Part shown: in pieces, positions 1 through 7,483 of the stretch
How the letters are laid out: every line of letters begins with the position of its first letter
Numbering within the stretch: the first letter of the stretch is position 1
Origin: Silvibacterium bohemicum
GTDB taxonomy: Bacteria; Acidobacteriota; Terriglobia; Terriglobales; Acidobacteriaceae
Direction of reading: 5' to 3'
NCBI RefSeq assembly: GCF_001006305.1
Contig: NZ_LBHJ01000001.1
Span: forward strand, 682,001-746,000
DNA length: 64,000 bases
Position numbers and translations under genes: made by a program
Notes under the pieces: model-generated
Database searches by the model: none
What the model saw: only the letters and a program-made list of their open reading frames with translations
What the model was told of the DNA's origin: nothing

Positions 1-2
1 TG

Positions 3-2813
3 TTCGAAGCCGCGCTGGCTCTCGATGCGGAAGAGAGGACTGCCTTCCTCGATAAGATATCCCCGAGCGATCCTGCCCTGCGAAGATTGGTCGAAGAGCT
101 TCTCGCTGAAGATGCCGTGGCCGGTAGCTTTCTTCAGCATGGGCCTCTGGACTTCATGCATGAAGCATCGACCGATACGGCTTCGCCGGGAGACGCGAAT
201 CGATTCGATGATTGGATCGGAAATGGCGCTCGTGCCGGCCGGCTGCGAACCGGCCAGATACTGATCGACAGATTTACTATTGTCCGCTTCGTTGCGAAAG
301 GAGGGATGGGAGAGGTCTATGAGGTGGAAGACAGTTTTCTGTGCGGCGTACACGTGGCGCTCAAAACCATCCTCCCGCAGATAGCTGCCGATCCCGGCCT
401 TCAGCAGAGATTTACCAGGGAGGTTTTGCTGGCACGCGAGGTGAGCCATCCCAACCTATGTCCGATCTATGACATCTTTCATTGTGAGGAACCGCCGCCG
501 GGCTTCCTGTTCCTCACCATGAAGCTGTTGCCGGGCAAGACTCTGGCCGCCAAGCTTCGGGAATCGACTCCGATTTCGACTGAGGAGGGACAGGCGATCC
601 TTAAGGGAATTGCCGCAGGAATCGCCGCGATCCATGCGGCCGGTATCGTTCATCGGGACATTAAGCCGAGCAACCTCATGCTCGACGGGGCAGGAGCAGA
701 TATCCGGGTGTGGATCACCGATTTTGGATTGGCTCGCGCGTTCGAAGCAGAACCCACATTCCCCGGCCCGGCCATCATCGCAGGAACTCCAGCATATATC
801 GCGCCCGAGGTATTGATGGGCCATCCCCCATCGCAGGCTAGCGACCTTTATGCCTTAGGCGTTGTATTGCATGAAATCTTCACAGGTAAAAAGCCCATTA
901 AGGCGACAGACTCAACATCTCCCGTGGTCAGCCCGTCACTTAGCTTATCTGGCGTACCTGCTTCTTGCGCGCAATTGATCAGGGCATGCCTCGATCAAGA
1001 TCCACAGCGTAGATGCCGAGCGTTTCAGGAAACGTTGGAGTCGCTAAGCCTCAAACCAGGCAGATCGTGGACCCGGCGCAAATTTATCGGAGTCGCGGCT
1101 GCGGGTGCCTGTAGTGCGGCCGGCGTCGCCTGGTGGAAGAAAGATTCCGTCGAAGATTTCTTACATCCGCTGCCGGCTAAGCGCTTCGTCGCGCTGCTCA
1201 ATTGGCCAAGGACTTCCGATAACAAATTAGCTCCTATGCTATCTGGCGCTCTCAGTGCAATTCAGAGAGAACTTGAGCGACTGGAGGCCTTCGACAAAAA
1301 CCTTTTCGTGATTTCTCCGGAGGACGCACACCAGGAAGTTCCCTCCGATGCTCATTTAAGGGAGATCAGCGATCCCCTTGGAGCGAATCTGATTTTGGCC
1401 GCATCTGCAGTTCCGGGAGTAAGTCATCTTCAGCTGATACTGCGCTTGCTGAATCCCTATTCGAATAAATCGATCCGCGAAAGAGATGTTACATGCGCAT
1501 TCGCGGATATCACGTCTCTCTCTGACAAAGCGGTCCAGGCTGCAGCACGGCTTCTCGATGTCAACGGCTATTTGCAGGGCCGGGCGCGAATCGACCAGGG
1601 CACGCAATCTGCTTCCGCTTATATCGCCTTTCAATCCGCCGAAGCGCTGATGAAGCTGCCCAATGACAGCGGTCTCGATGCGGCTATCGAAAAGTACAAA
1701 GAAGCGATTGAACTAGATCCGCACTATGCGCAGCCTCACGCAGAGCTGGCCATCGCCTACGGCCGTCTCTACGGAATACGACGTGATCCGGGCGCGCTGG
1801 ACCTTGCACGCGGGAACTGTCAGGTTGCTCTGTCACTCGAACCGCACCTGGTGGATGCCCATCTTGCTCTGGCATTGGTATCGGAGTTAACCGGCGACGA
1901 GCGTGGAGCACTAAGCGAGTTCGGCAAAGCGCTTGCCCTAGACCCCTCTAACCCAAAAACACTTGTGTGGCAGGCTCAACTTTACGGTCGATTGGAACGA
2001 TGGACTGACGCTGAACAGACGTTCGAAAGAGTCTTAAAGGAGCGACCCAATTACTGGCTTGCCTACAACGAGCTAGGGTTTGTCTTACACGCTCAAGGAA
2101 AATTTCAGAAGGCGATCGAGTATCTGCGCGACGCAACCGTAGCCGCTCCAGGAAATTCGCTGGTTTGGAGCAATCTGGGCGTGGAGTATGTCCAAACGGG
2201 GAATTTTGCCGCTGCCATCGAGAGCTTGAAGAAAAGTCTTACCGTAGATCCTATGTTTGATGAAGCAGCGCAGAATATGTCGCTGGCTCTGCGTTATCAG
2301 GGAAAGTATAAAGAGGCTCTTCCCTTTGCGCTCAAAGCGACTGAGCTTAACCCGGCCGACGATATCAACTGGCTGGAGCTGGGAGAGTGTTACTCTGCGC
2401 TGCCGAATAGCCGAAGCCAGGCGCAGTCCGCATTTCTGCGCGCGGCGAAGGCGGCGGAGCTTCATCTGGAAACAGACAAAACCAACGGCCCCGGCTGGAT
2501 GCTTCTGGCCTTTTACCGAGCAAAGTTGGGTTGTTCGCAAGAAGCCTTTGTGCTTATGCAAAAGGCTGACTCCCTGGGAGCCAACGACATGGACTCGCAG
2601 CTCTATAAAGCTAGAATCCTAGAGATATTGGGGAAACGCGATCAAGCACTGGCCACGCTGGCTTCATCTTTTCGGAGGGGCGCCAGCGCTGCTCAGCTCG
2701 CTCCTTTATCCGATATGGAATCTCTGCGTAAGGATCTACGTTACCAGCAGATGATCCGGGCGAAGTCGACAAATGCGGAAGTCGACCGGCCATCTGGCAT
2801 CAGAGATCTCTGA
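3..2813 (+). CDS. Ser/Thr protein kinase with TPR repeats (5' end outside the window)
   Basis: Membrane-associated Hanks-type Ser/Thr kinase. The frame is open to the left edge. The first in-window codons read FEAALALDAEERTAFLD, the N-terminal segment typical of acidobacterial kinases, so the TTG at 87 is not the real start. Counting the codon at 3 as residue 1, the glycine loop AKGGMGEVY is near 98-106, the catalytic loop HRDIKPSN starts at 217 and DFG is at 240. A twin-arginine-like TRRKFIG (about 357) leads into a short hydrophobic membrane segment. The rest (about 510-930) is a series of TPR-like 34-residue repeats, probably a protein-interaction platform outside the membrane. It probably signals to a transcription response; ECF sigma factors often neighbour such kinases, and one lies at 4.1 kb. 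Substrate unknown. Confidence 0.93.
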   Translation, partial: FEAALALDAEERTAFLDKISPSDPALRRLVEELLAEDAVAGSFLQHGPLDFMHEASTDTASPGDANRFDDWIGNGARAGRLRTGQILIDRFTIVRFVAKGGMGEVYEVEDSFLCGVHVALKTILPQIAADPGLQQRFTREVLLAREVSHPNLCPIYDIFHCEEPPPGFLFLTMKLLPGKTLAAKLRESTPISTEEGQAILKGIAAGIAAIHAAGIVHRDIKPSNLMLDGAGADIRVWITDFGLARAFEAEPTFPGPAIIAGTPAYIAPEVLMGHPPSQASDLYALGVVLHEIFTGKKPIKATDSTSPVVSPSLSLSGVPASCAQLIRACLDQDPQRRCRAFQETLESLSLKPGRSWTRRKFIGVAAAGACSAAGVAWWKKDSVEDFLHPLPAKRFVALLNWPRTSDNKLAPMLSGALSAIQRELERLEAFDKNLFVISPEDAHQEVPSDAHLREISDPLGANLILAASAVPGVSHLQLILRLLNPYSNKSIRERDVTCAFADITSLSDKAVQAAARLLDVNGYLQGRARIDQGTQSASAYIAFQSAEALMKLPNDSGLDAAIEKYKEAIELDPHYAQPHAELAIAYGRLYGIRRDPGALDLARGNCQVALSLEPHLVDAHLALALVSELTGDERGALSEFGKALALDPSNPKTLVWQAQLYGRLERWTDAEQTFERVLKERPNYWLAYNELGFVLHAQGKFQKAIEYLRDATVAAPGNSLVWSNLGVEYVQTGNFAAAIESLKKSLTVDPMFDEAAQNMSLALRYQGKYKEALPFALKATELNPADDINWLELGECYSALPNSRSQAQSAFLRAAKAAELHLETDKTNGPGWMLLAFYRAKLGCSQEAFVLMQKADSLGANDMDSQLYKARILEILGKRDQALATLASSFRRGASAAQLAPLSDMESLRKDLRYQQMIRAKSTNAEVDRPSGIRDL

Positions 2814-2984
2814 GAGGCGATTGCTTGCCGTGTTCTTGTTCGTTCGATAGGAGGACAAATGAATAGCTCGTAAGCTGCTTGGCCTCTATGCTCGATCATC
2901 GTTCGAGCATCTACCGCGATATATCCCCCGCAGATTCCAATCGCCTGACATTCAGGCTAATTTCCCAGGAGAGCGAGGATCAAA

Positions 2985-3332
2985 ATGGAGAGTTTAAAAC
3001 CAACCCATAGGCCCGTCAGCATTATTCACACAGCGCCCGATCCGGATGCACTGCAGGTACGCAGTCATGGCGAGATTGGAGGCGTCTTGGAAGTAAGATG
3101 CGAAACGCCGAATCATCCGGAATTCAAGGTGGAATTTAACGGTGGCAACCCGAGCAACGAAGCAATAAACGAGACATTCAATGGGTCGATGGATGCGCCG
3201 GTGATCATTCCACTGAACAAAATAGGGAATTACGTCTATAGCATTTTGTACTCGAGCAAGGGCGGCAAACCTCCTGTGATCTTCGGCCCTTTCCCTTGTA
3301 ATATTCACCCTTGCACAGGCTGCCGTTTTTGA
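2985..3332 (+). CDS. Small hypothetical protein, 115 aa
   Basis: I do not recognise a family. The ATG is preceded by a good ribosome site (GGAGAG about 10 bases upstream), and the frame lies 170 bp after the kinase on the same strand. The product has no signal peptide or membrane segment. It is rich in beta-prone residues, carries Cys in its middle and three Cys near the C-terminus (CNIHPCTGC), and ends in Phe. The second half looks like one small beta-sandwich. It may be co-transcribed with the kinase, but no function can be inferred. Confidence 0.6.
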   Translation: MESLKPTHRPVSIIHTAPDPDALQVRSHGEIGGVLEVRCETPNHPEFKVEFNGGNPSNEAINETFNGSMDAPVIIPLNKIGNYVYSILYSSKGGKPPVIFGPFPCNIHPCTGCRF

Positions 3333-3497
3333 GGTTCCTCGCAGATATGATTCGTACATTCTTTGCAGCCGGATGGATAACTCCGGCTCCATCTCCGGCG
3401 GGTGATAGCTGTGATGGACGGGGTCTCCCCGCCTACGCTTGAAGACACGGCGCGGATAGCCATTTGTTTTTAGGGTGTCCGTTTCCTGATAGAGGAA

Positions 3498-3530
3498 AGC
3501 AGGAGTCTCCGCGCCGGAGAGGTGCCTGCT
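3498..3530 (-). terminator. Candidate terminator hairpin after the 3563-4018 gene
   Basis: Inverted repeat with outer arms AGCAGG/CCTGCT and inner arms CTCCG/CGGAG. Read on the minus strand it follows the stop of the exported protein gene and ends in TTTCC. The T-run is poor, so it may be a weak terminator or only an mRNA 3' hairpin. Confidence 0.4.
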
Positions 3531-3562
3531 GCTTATGGTCATAGTGCGCCGATTGAGAGCAC

Positions 3563-4018
3563 TCAGTTTCCGGCTGCTGTATTCGTTGGGGAAAGAAGCG
3601 CTAACTCGATCTGCGCGGGGGCTTTGGACTCGAAGGAATATAGACGCGCAGTACGCTGTTTTGCCTTGGGATTGTAGATGTCCAGGTGGGTGGCATTGCC
3701 GGCGATCCATAGCTCATCCAGAACGAAGCGGTCGCCATACTTTGTGAAGACTGCGCGGCCGGTGTCCAGTCTTCCGCCGTTTACTTCAGGCCGGGTCATG
3801 GCCATCACCGGGCCCGCCGGGCCGCGGAGGATCAGAAGATTCTGGTGCTGCATGTCGATGCGATACATGCCGGGGCTGAGGTGCTTTACTCCATAGTCGA
3901 AGGCAAACGGTACGTTGATTTGCGCGGTGAGAGCCTTGGTCTGCGCATGCAATGTCTGGGGCAGCGACGCTAAGGTGACGAGGGCGGCTAGGGCGAGGAT
4001 GCGGATGCTCGTTTTCAT
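3563..4018 (-). CDS. Exported hypothetical protein, 151 aa
   Basis: The N-terminus has a clear signal peptide (KTSIRILALAALVTL, cleavage after LHAQ). The mature part starts with a beta-strand segment of the type INVPFAFDYG, followed by LSPGMYRID and a later LDELWIAG. This pattern recurs in short exported acidobacterial proteins of unknown role. The start is supported by GAGGAACC just upstream of the ATG. It faces away from the small gene at 2985 and lies downstream of the sigma factor gene on the same strand, about 110 bp away. Function unknown. Confidence 0.75.
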   Translation of the reverse strand: MKTSIRILALAALVTLASLPQTLHAQTKALTAQINVPFAFDYGVKHLSPGMYRIDMQHQNLLILRGPAGPVMAMTRPEVNGGRLDTGRAVFTKYGDRFVLDELWIAGNATHLDIYNPKAKQRTARLYSFESKAPAQIELALLSPTNTAAGN

Positions 4019-4130
4019 GGCGGTTCCTCACGGGAAGGAATCTTAAAGACTGCCTTCACTGAGGAATGCGGAGCCGCTGGAAAAACCGGGCAACAATTTG
4101 AAGAAAAATTTCTGTTCAGCTGCCGATCTT

Positions 4131-4730
4131 TCAGCCATCGACCTTCGGAGCGGCAACGCCGGATCCGTGGACCGGCTTGAGTTCACGGAAGAGCCAGATG
4201 CGGGCAAGCGACCAGTCGCGCTTGACGGAACGCGGAGCGATTCCGAGTACGTGGGCGATCTGCTCCACGGAGAGACCGCCGAAGTAGCGCATCTCAACGA
4301 CCTGAGCGTGACGAGGGTTGATGGCCGCCAGCCGAGTGAGCGCTTCATCGACGAACGCGACTTCCTCGAGCCGCTCCGGCGAGATGGCCAGGTCGTCTTT
4401 CATCTCCACTCGGTGGAAGCCGCCGGCTCTCCGCTGGGCGGCGTGAGCGCGTGCGTGATCGACGAGGATCTGGCGCATCAAGTGTGCCGCGAGTCCAATG
4501 AAGTGGGCGCGGCTATTCCAGTCGATGTCCTCCCCGGCCAGACGGAGGTAGGCCTCATTGATAAGGGCTGTGGCTTGAAGCGTGTGTTCCGGGCGTTCGC
4601 GCCTCATATAGGCTTTGGCGAGGGTGTGCAACTCGGAGTAGATGAGAGGCAGCAGATTGTCAGCAGCGGCCGTATCGCCTGCGTGCATCGCCTTCAGGAG
4701 CTGGGTTACGTCGCCGGAGCCGGAAGCCAT
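4131..4730 (-). CDS. ECF-type RNA polymerase sigma factor (TIGR02999-like)
   Basis: A 199-residue sigma-70 family protein. Region 2 shows LLPLIYSELHTLAKAYMRRE and NEAYLRL. The linker carries FIGLAAHLMRQILVDHAR, a signature of the TIGR02999 group found in Acidobacteriota and Planctomycetota. Region 4 has VVEMRYFGGLSVEQIA and a helix-turn-helix ending in RSVKRDWSLA. The frame is open for 54 more codons upstream, but ATG 4730 has a perfect AGGAGG eight bases before it and begins the conserved domain, so this start is chosen. No anti-sigma gene is adjacent. Members often occur beside Ser/Thr kinase-TPR genes, and such a kinase lies 1.3 kb away on the other strand; a functional link is inference. 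Confidence 0.9.
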   Translation of the reverse strand: MASGSGDVTQLLKAMHAGDTAAADNLLPLIYSELHTLAKAYMRRERPEHTLQATALINEAYLRLAGEDIDWNSRAHFIGLAAHLMRQILVDHARAHAAQRRAGGFHRVEMKDDLAISPERLEEVAFVDEALTRLAAINPRHAQVVEMRYFGGLSVEQIAHVLGIAPRSVKRDWSLARIWLFRELKPVHGSGVAAPKVDG

Positions 4731-4856
4731 TACTTGTCCTCCTGGTGTCTCCATACTACTTCGAAAATTACCCTCAGGAGCCGCAGAAACTATTGCTGCC
4801 GTCTGCCGGAAAAGCTTTGGAGTTTTAGCGGTGAGCAATTCGGCTCGTCCGATGCG

Positions 4857-4892
4857 TGGCGTACTTCGCATATAGATTGGCGTATTTTGCAT
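4857..4892. promoter_or_regulatory. Two direct repeats 21 bp apart upstream of the alcohol dehydrogenase
   Basis: TGGCGTACTTCGCAT (4857-4871) and TGGCGTATTTTGCAT (4878-4892) match at 13 of 15 positions and start exactly 21 bp apart, two helical turns. They end 34 bp before the dehydrogenase ATG. Tandem direct half-sites with 21-bp phasing are typical of AraC-family operators, and an AraC-family gene is second in this operon. Binding is inferred. Confidence 0.5.
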
Positions 4893-4926
4893 GCCGTGAA
4901 TTCTTCCGCCGGTTTAGAGTTGTCCT

Positions 4927-5985
4927 ATGTACAACGCGAAAGCATTCTCTGCTGCCAGTGCGACATCGCCGCTCGCCTCCACCACGATCGTGCGGCGCGA
5001 TCCAACCGACACCGATGTGCAGATGGAGATCCTCTTCTGCGGCATCTGTCACTCCGACCTCCATCAGGCACGCAACGAATGGAGCGGTGCCATGCCCACC
5101 GTTTACCCCTGCGTTCCAGGCCACGAAATCGTGGGCCGTGTCACCAAGATCGGTTCAGCCGTAACGAAATTCAAAACCGGAGACCTCGCTGCCGTTGGCT
5201 GCATGGTCGACTCCGATGGCACCTGCCCCGAGTGCAAAGATGGCCTCGAACAGTTTTGCCCGAATCTCACCCTCACCTATAATTTCCCCGACAAGCACAC
5301 CGGAGGCGTCACCTATGGCGGCTATTCCGACTCAGTCGTCGTCGACGAGCGCTTTGTTCTGAGGGTCCCTACAAATCTCGATCTCGCCGGAGTTGCACCG
5401 CTGCTTTGCGCCGGCATCACTACCTTTTCACCCCTCCATCACTGGGGAGTCACCAAGGGCAAGAAGGTCGGCATCGTCGGACTTGGAGGTCTCGGTCACA
5501 TGGGGGTAAAGTTTGCCCACGCCCTGGGAGCTCACGTTGTCCTCTTCACGACTTCGCCGAACAAGAAGGAAGATGCTCTTCGTCTTGGCGCTGATGAAGT
5601 CGTCATCTCGAAGAACGCCGATGAGATGGCCAAGCACGCGGGCAGCTTCGACTTCATCCTCGACTGCGTCTCCGCCGAACACGACATGAATGCGCTTCTG
5701 GGCCTGCTGCGTCGCGACGGCAACCTCTGCCTCGTCGGTGCGCCCGAAAAGCCACTCTCCATCGCGGCCTTTGGGCTGCTCTTCGGACGCCGCAGCCTTT
5801 CTGGATCTCCGATTGGCGGCATCGCCGAAACCCAGGAGATGCTCGACTTCTGCGGCAAACACAACATCACCGCCGACGTAGAAGTTATCCCGATTCAGAA
5901 AGTGAACGAAGCGTACGAGCGTCTTCTTAAATCCGATGTGAAATATCGCTTCTCCATCGATATGGCGTCACTCAAATCCGCATAA
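4927..5985 (+). CDS. Zinc-dependent NAD(P) alcohol dehydrogenase (YahK/CAD-like)
   Basis: Cytosolic medium-chain dehydrogenase, 352 aa, of the cinnamyl-alcohol/YahK type that interconverts aldehydes and primary alcohols, usually with NADPH. Catalytic zinc ligands are visible in GICHSDLH and PGHE. The Rossmann nucleotide loop is GLGGLGHMGVKFA. The structural-zinc loop reads VDSDGTCPECKDGLEQFC, where relatives usually have VDSC; the first of four cysteines is therefore replaced by Asp. It is followed after 11 bp by an AraC-type regulator gene, so the pair is probably an operon whose regulator acts on the repeats at 4857-4892. Substrate unknown. Confidence 0.93.
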   Translation: MYNAKAFSAASATSPLASTTIVRRDPTDTDVQMEILFCGICHSDLHQARNEWSGAMPTVYPCVPGHEIVGRVTKIGSAVTKFKTGDLAAVGCMVDSDGTCPECKDGLEQFCPNLTLTYNFPDKHTGGVTYGGYSDSVVVDERFVLRVPTNLDLAGVAPLLCAGITTFSPLHHWGVTKGKKVGIVGLGGLGHMGVKFAHALGAHVVLFTTSPNKKEDALRLGADEVVISKNADEMAKHAGSFDFILDCVSAEHDMNALLGLLRRDGNLCLVGAPEKPLSIAAFGLLFGRRSLSGSPIGGIAETQEMLDFCGKHNITADVEVIPIQKVNEAYERLLKSDVKYRFSIDMASLKSA

Positions 5986-5996
5986 CCGCATAAATC

Positions 5997-7004
5997 ATGA
6001 GCAAACACTTCCGGATTCCCGGCCGGCTTCCGATACGGTTGCAAGAGTCGGGAATCCGTGTGTCTGCGCTGCTTCAGAACGCAGGACTACCGCCCGGACT
6101 TCTCGATCAAACTCGAATCCTGGTAACCACGGAAGAGTTATTTGGCCTGTGGCGGGGAATTGGACAGGCCAGCACCAATCCTGCAATTGGGCTTGAGCTA
6201 GGCACAGAGACCAAGCGGGAGCACTTCGACCCGATTGCTCTCGCCGCTCTTTCGACGGCCAGCTTCGGCGAAGCGATGCGCCAAATGGCCAGCTACAAAC
6301 AGCTCTCCTGCCCCGAAGAGATCATCCATCAGACCGATGGCGACGAATGGAGCATTCATTTTCGATGGCTTCTCGCCAATGATGCCGAACCGGAAGTTCT
6401 CACCGATCTTTGCTTCGCCTGGGTGCTCTGTATCGCACGGCATGGAACCGGCACCCGTATCTCTCCGCTGCGGGTTGAACTTGTGCGGCCACGTGCGTAT
6501 GCCAAGACACTGGAGCGCCATTTCGGTTGTCCCATCGCTTTTGGAGCCGCACGGAACGCCATCGTTTTCCGCAGCTCCGATGTGGACTTGCCCTTTGTCA
6601 CTCGCAACGCGGAACTCTTATCCATGCTCGCGCCGCAGCTCGATGAAGAACTGAAGCATCACAAAGGCCAAGAGACTTTTCCCGAGCGAGTTCGCGCCAT
6701 CATTCAGAGAAAGCTTGCAGGACAGCGCCCCAGGATGCAGGACATCGCGCGCGAACTTCACATCAGTTCGCGGACACTGCAGCGCCATTTGCAGGATGAA
6801 GGCTATAGCTTTCAGCAGGTGTTGGAGCAGGCTCGCCACCAGCTTGCGCGGCACTATCTCAACAATTCATTGCTCGAGTTGAACGAGACAGCTTATCTCC
6901 TCGGTTACGAAGACGCGAACTCCTTCGTCCGAGCTTTCCGGAGCTGGGAGGGCGTGCCTCCCGCGCACTGGCGCGAAGCTCAGCGAGAGAAGGTCATGGT
7001 GTAG
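5997..7004 (+). CDS. AraC-family transcriptional regulator with arabinose-binding-like N-domain
   Basis: A 335-residue regulator. The N-terminal two thirds resemble the effector domain of OruR/ArgR-type AraC proteins (GIRVSALLQNAGLPPGLLDQ and TEELFGLWRGIGQ). The C-terminal 80 residues hold the two helix-turn-helix motifs (MQDIARELHISSRTLQRHLQ and ETAYLLGYEDANSFVRAFR). It starts 12 bp after the dehydrogenase stop and is probably co-transcribed with it. It is likely an activator of the dehydrogenase operon, with an aldehyde or alcohol effector as a guess. Confidence 0.92.
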   Translation: MSKHFRIPGRLPIRLQESGIRVSALLQNAGLPPGLLDQTRILVTTEELFGLWRGIGQASTNPAIGLELGTETKREHFDPIALAALSTASFGEAMRQMASYKQLSCPEEIIHQTDGDEWSIHFRWLLANDAEPEVLTDLCFAWVLCIARHGTGTRISPLRVELVRPRAYAKTLERHFGCPIAFGAARNAIVFRSSDVDLPFVTRNAELLSMLAPQLDEELKHHKGQETFPERVRAIIQRKLAGQRPRMQDIARELHISSRTLQRHLQDEGYSFQQVLEQARHQLARHYLNNSLLELNETAYLLGYEDANSFVRAFRSWEGVPPAHWREAQREKVMV

Positions 7005-7043
7005 TCTCGGATGCTTGTAGGAGCGAAATAACAAGAGAAACAG

Positions 7044-7472
7044 ATGAGCCCTGAACCCAAGTCGAAACAGAGACCTTCCCGGAAAAACCTCGCGTTCGAT
7101 CAGCTTTCGGTTGAACGAGCCAAACGGAGCCTGCTGCGGGATGCGTCACGGCCGAACGAGCAGCGCGATCTTGCCTTTCGCCGCATGATACTTTCGATTC
7201 CGGCGGGCAAGGTGAGCACTTACGGCGGCGTTGCTGCAGCCGCAGGTTATCCCCGCTATCATCGAGCCGTTGCTCGACTCTTACGCACGGATCCTGTCGA
7301 TCAGCTGCCGTGGCATCGTGTCTTGGGCGCAGGCGGCGAGATCAAGCTGCGTGGCGCTGCGGCGCGCGAACAGCGGGCACGCCTGAAGTTGGAGGGTGTG
7401 CAATTCAGCGGGAAACGAGTCGATATGGGCAAGTTTGAGCACTCGCTCAAGCCCTGGGAGTTATATCGATAA
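7044..7472 (+). CDS. Alkyltransferase-like protein (ATL), MGMT family without catalytic Cys
   Basis: A 142-residue member of the O6-alkylguanine-DNA alkyltransferase fold. The helix-turn-helix region GKVSTYGGVAAAAGYPRYHRAV is recognisable (positions about 50-70). In true MGMT the active site is PCHR; here it is LPWHRVL, so Trp replaces the acceptor cysteine. That is the hallmark of ATL proteins, which bind alkylated guanine and hand it to nucleotide excision repair instead of repairing it directly. A basic N-terminal extension of about 40 residues precedes the domain. It lies 39 bp after the AraC gene and may be read through from that operon. No ada-type regulator is nearby. Confidence 0.88.
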   Translation: MSPEPKSKQRPSRKNLAFDQLSVERAKRSLLRDASRPNEQRDLAFRRMILSIPAGKVSTYGGVAAAAGYPRYHRAVARLLRTDPVDQLPWHRVLGAGGEIKLRGAAAREQRARLKLEGVQFSGKRVDMGKFEHSLKPWELYR

Positions 7473-7483
7473 TTGCGCAGCTA

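Noticed and set aside
4098-5282. 394-codon plus-strand frame across the sigma factor and the dehydrogenase start
   Set aside because: It spans two convincing genes on different frames and strands, with no domain of its own.
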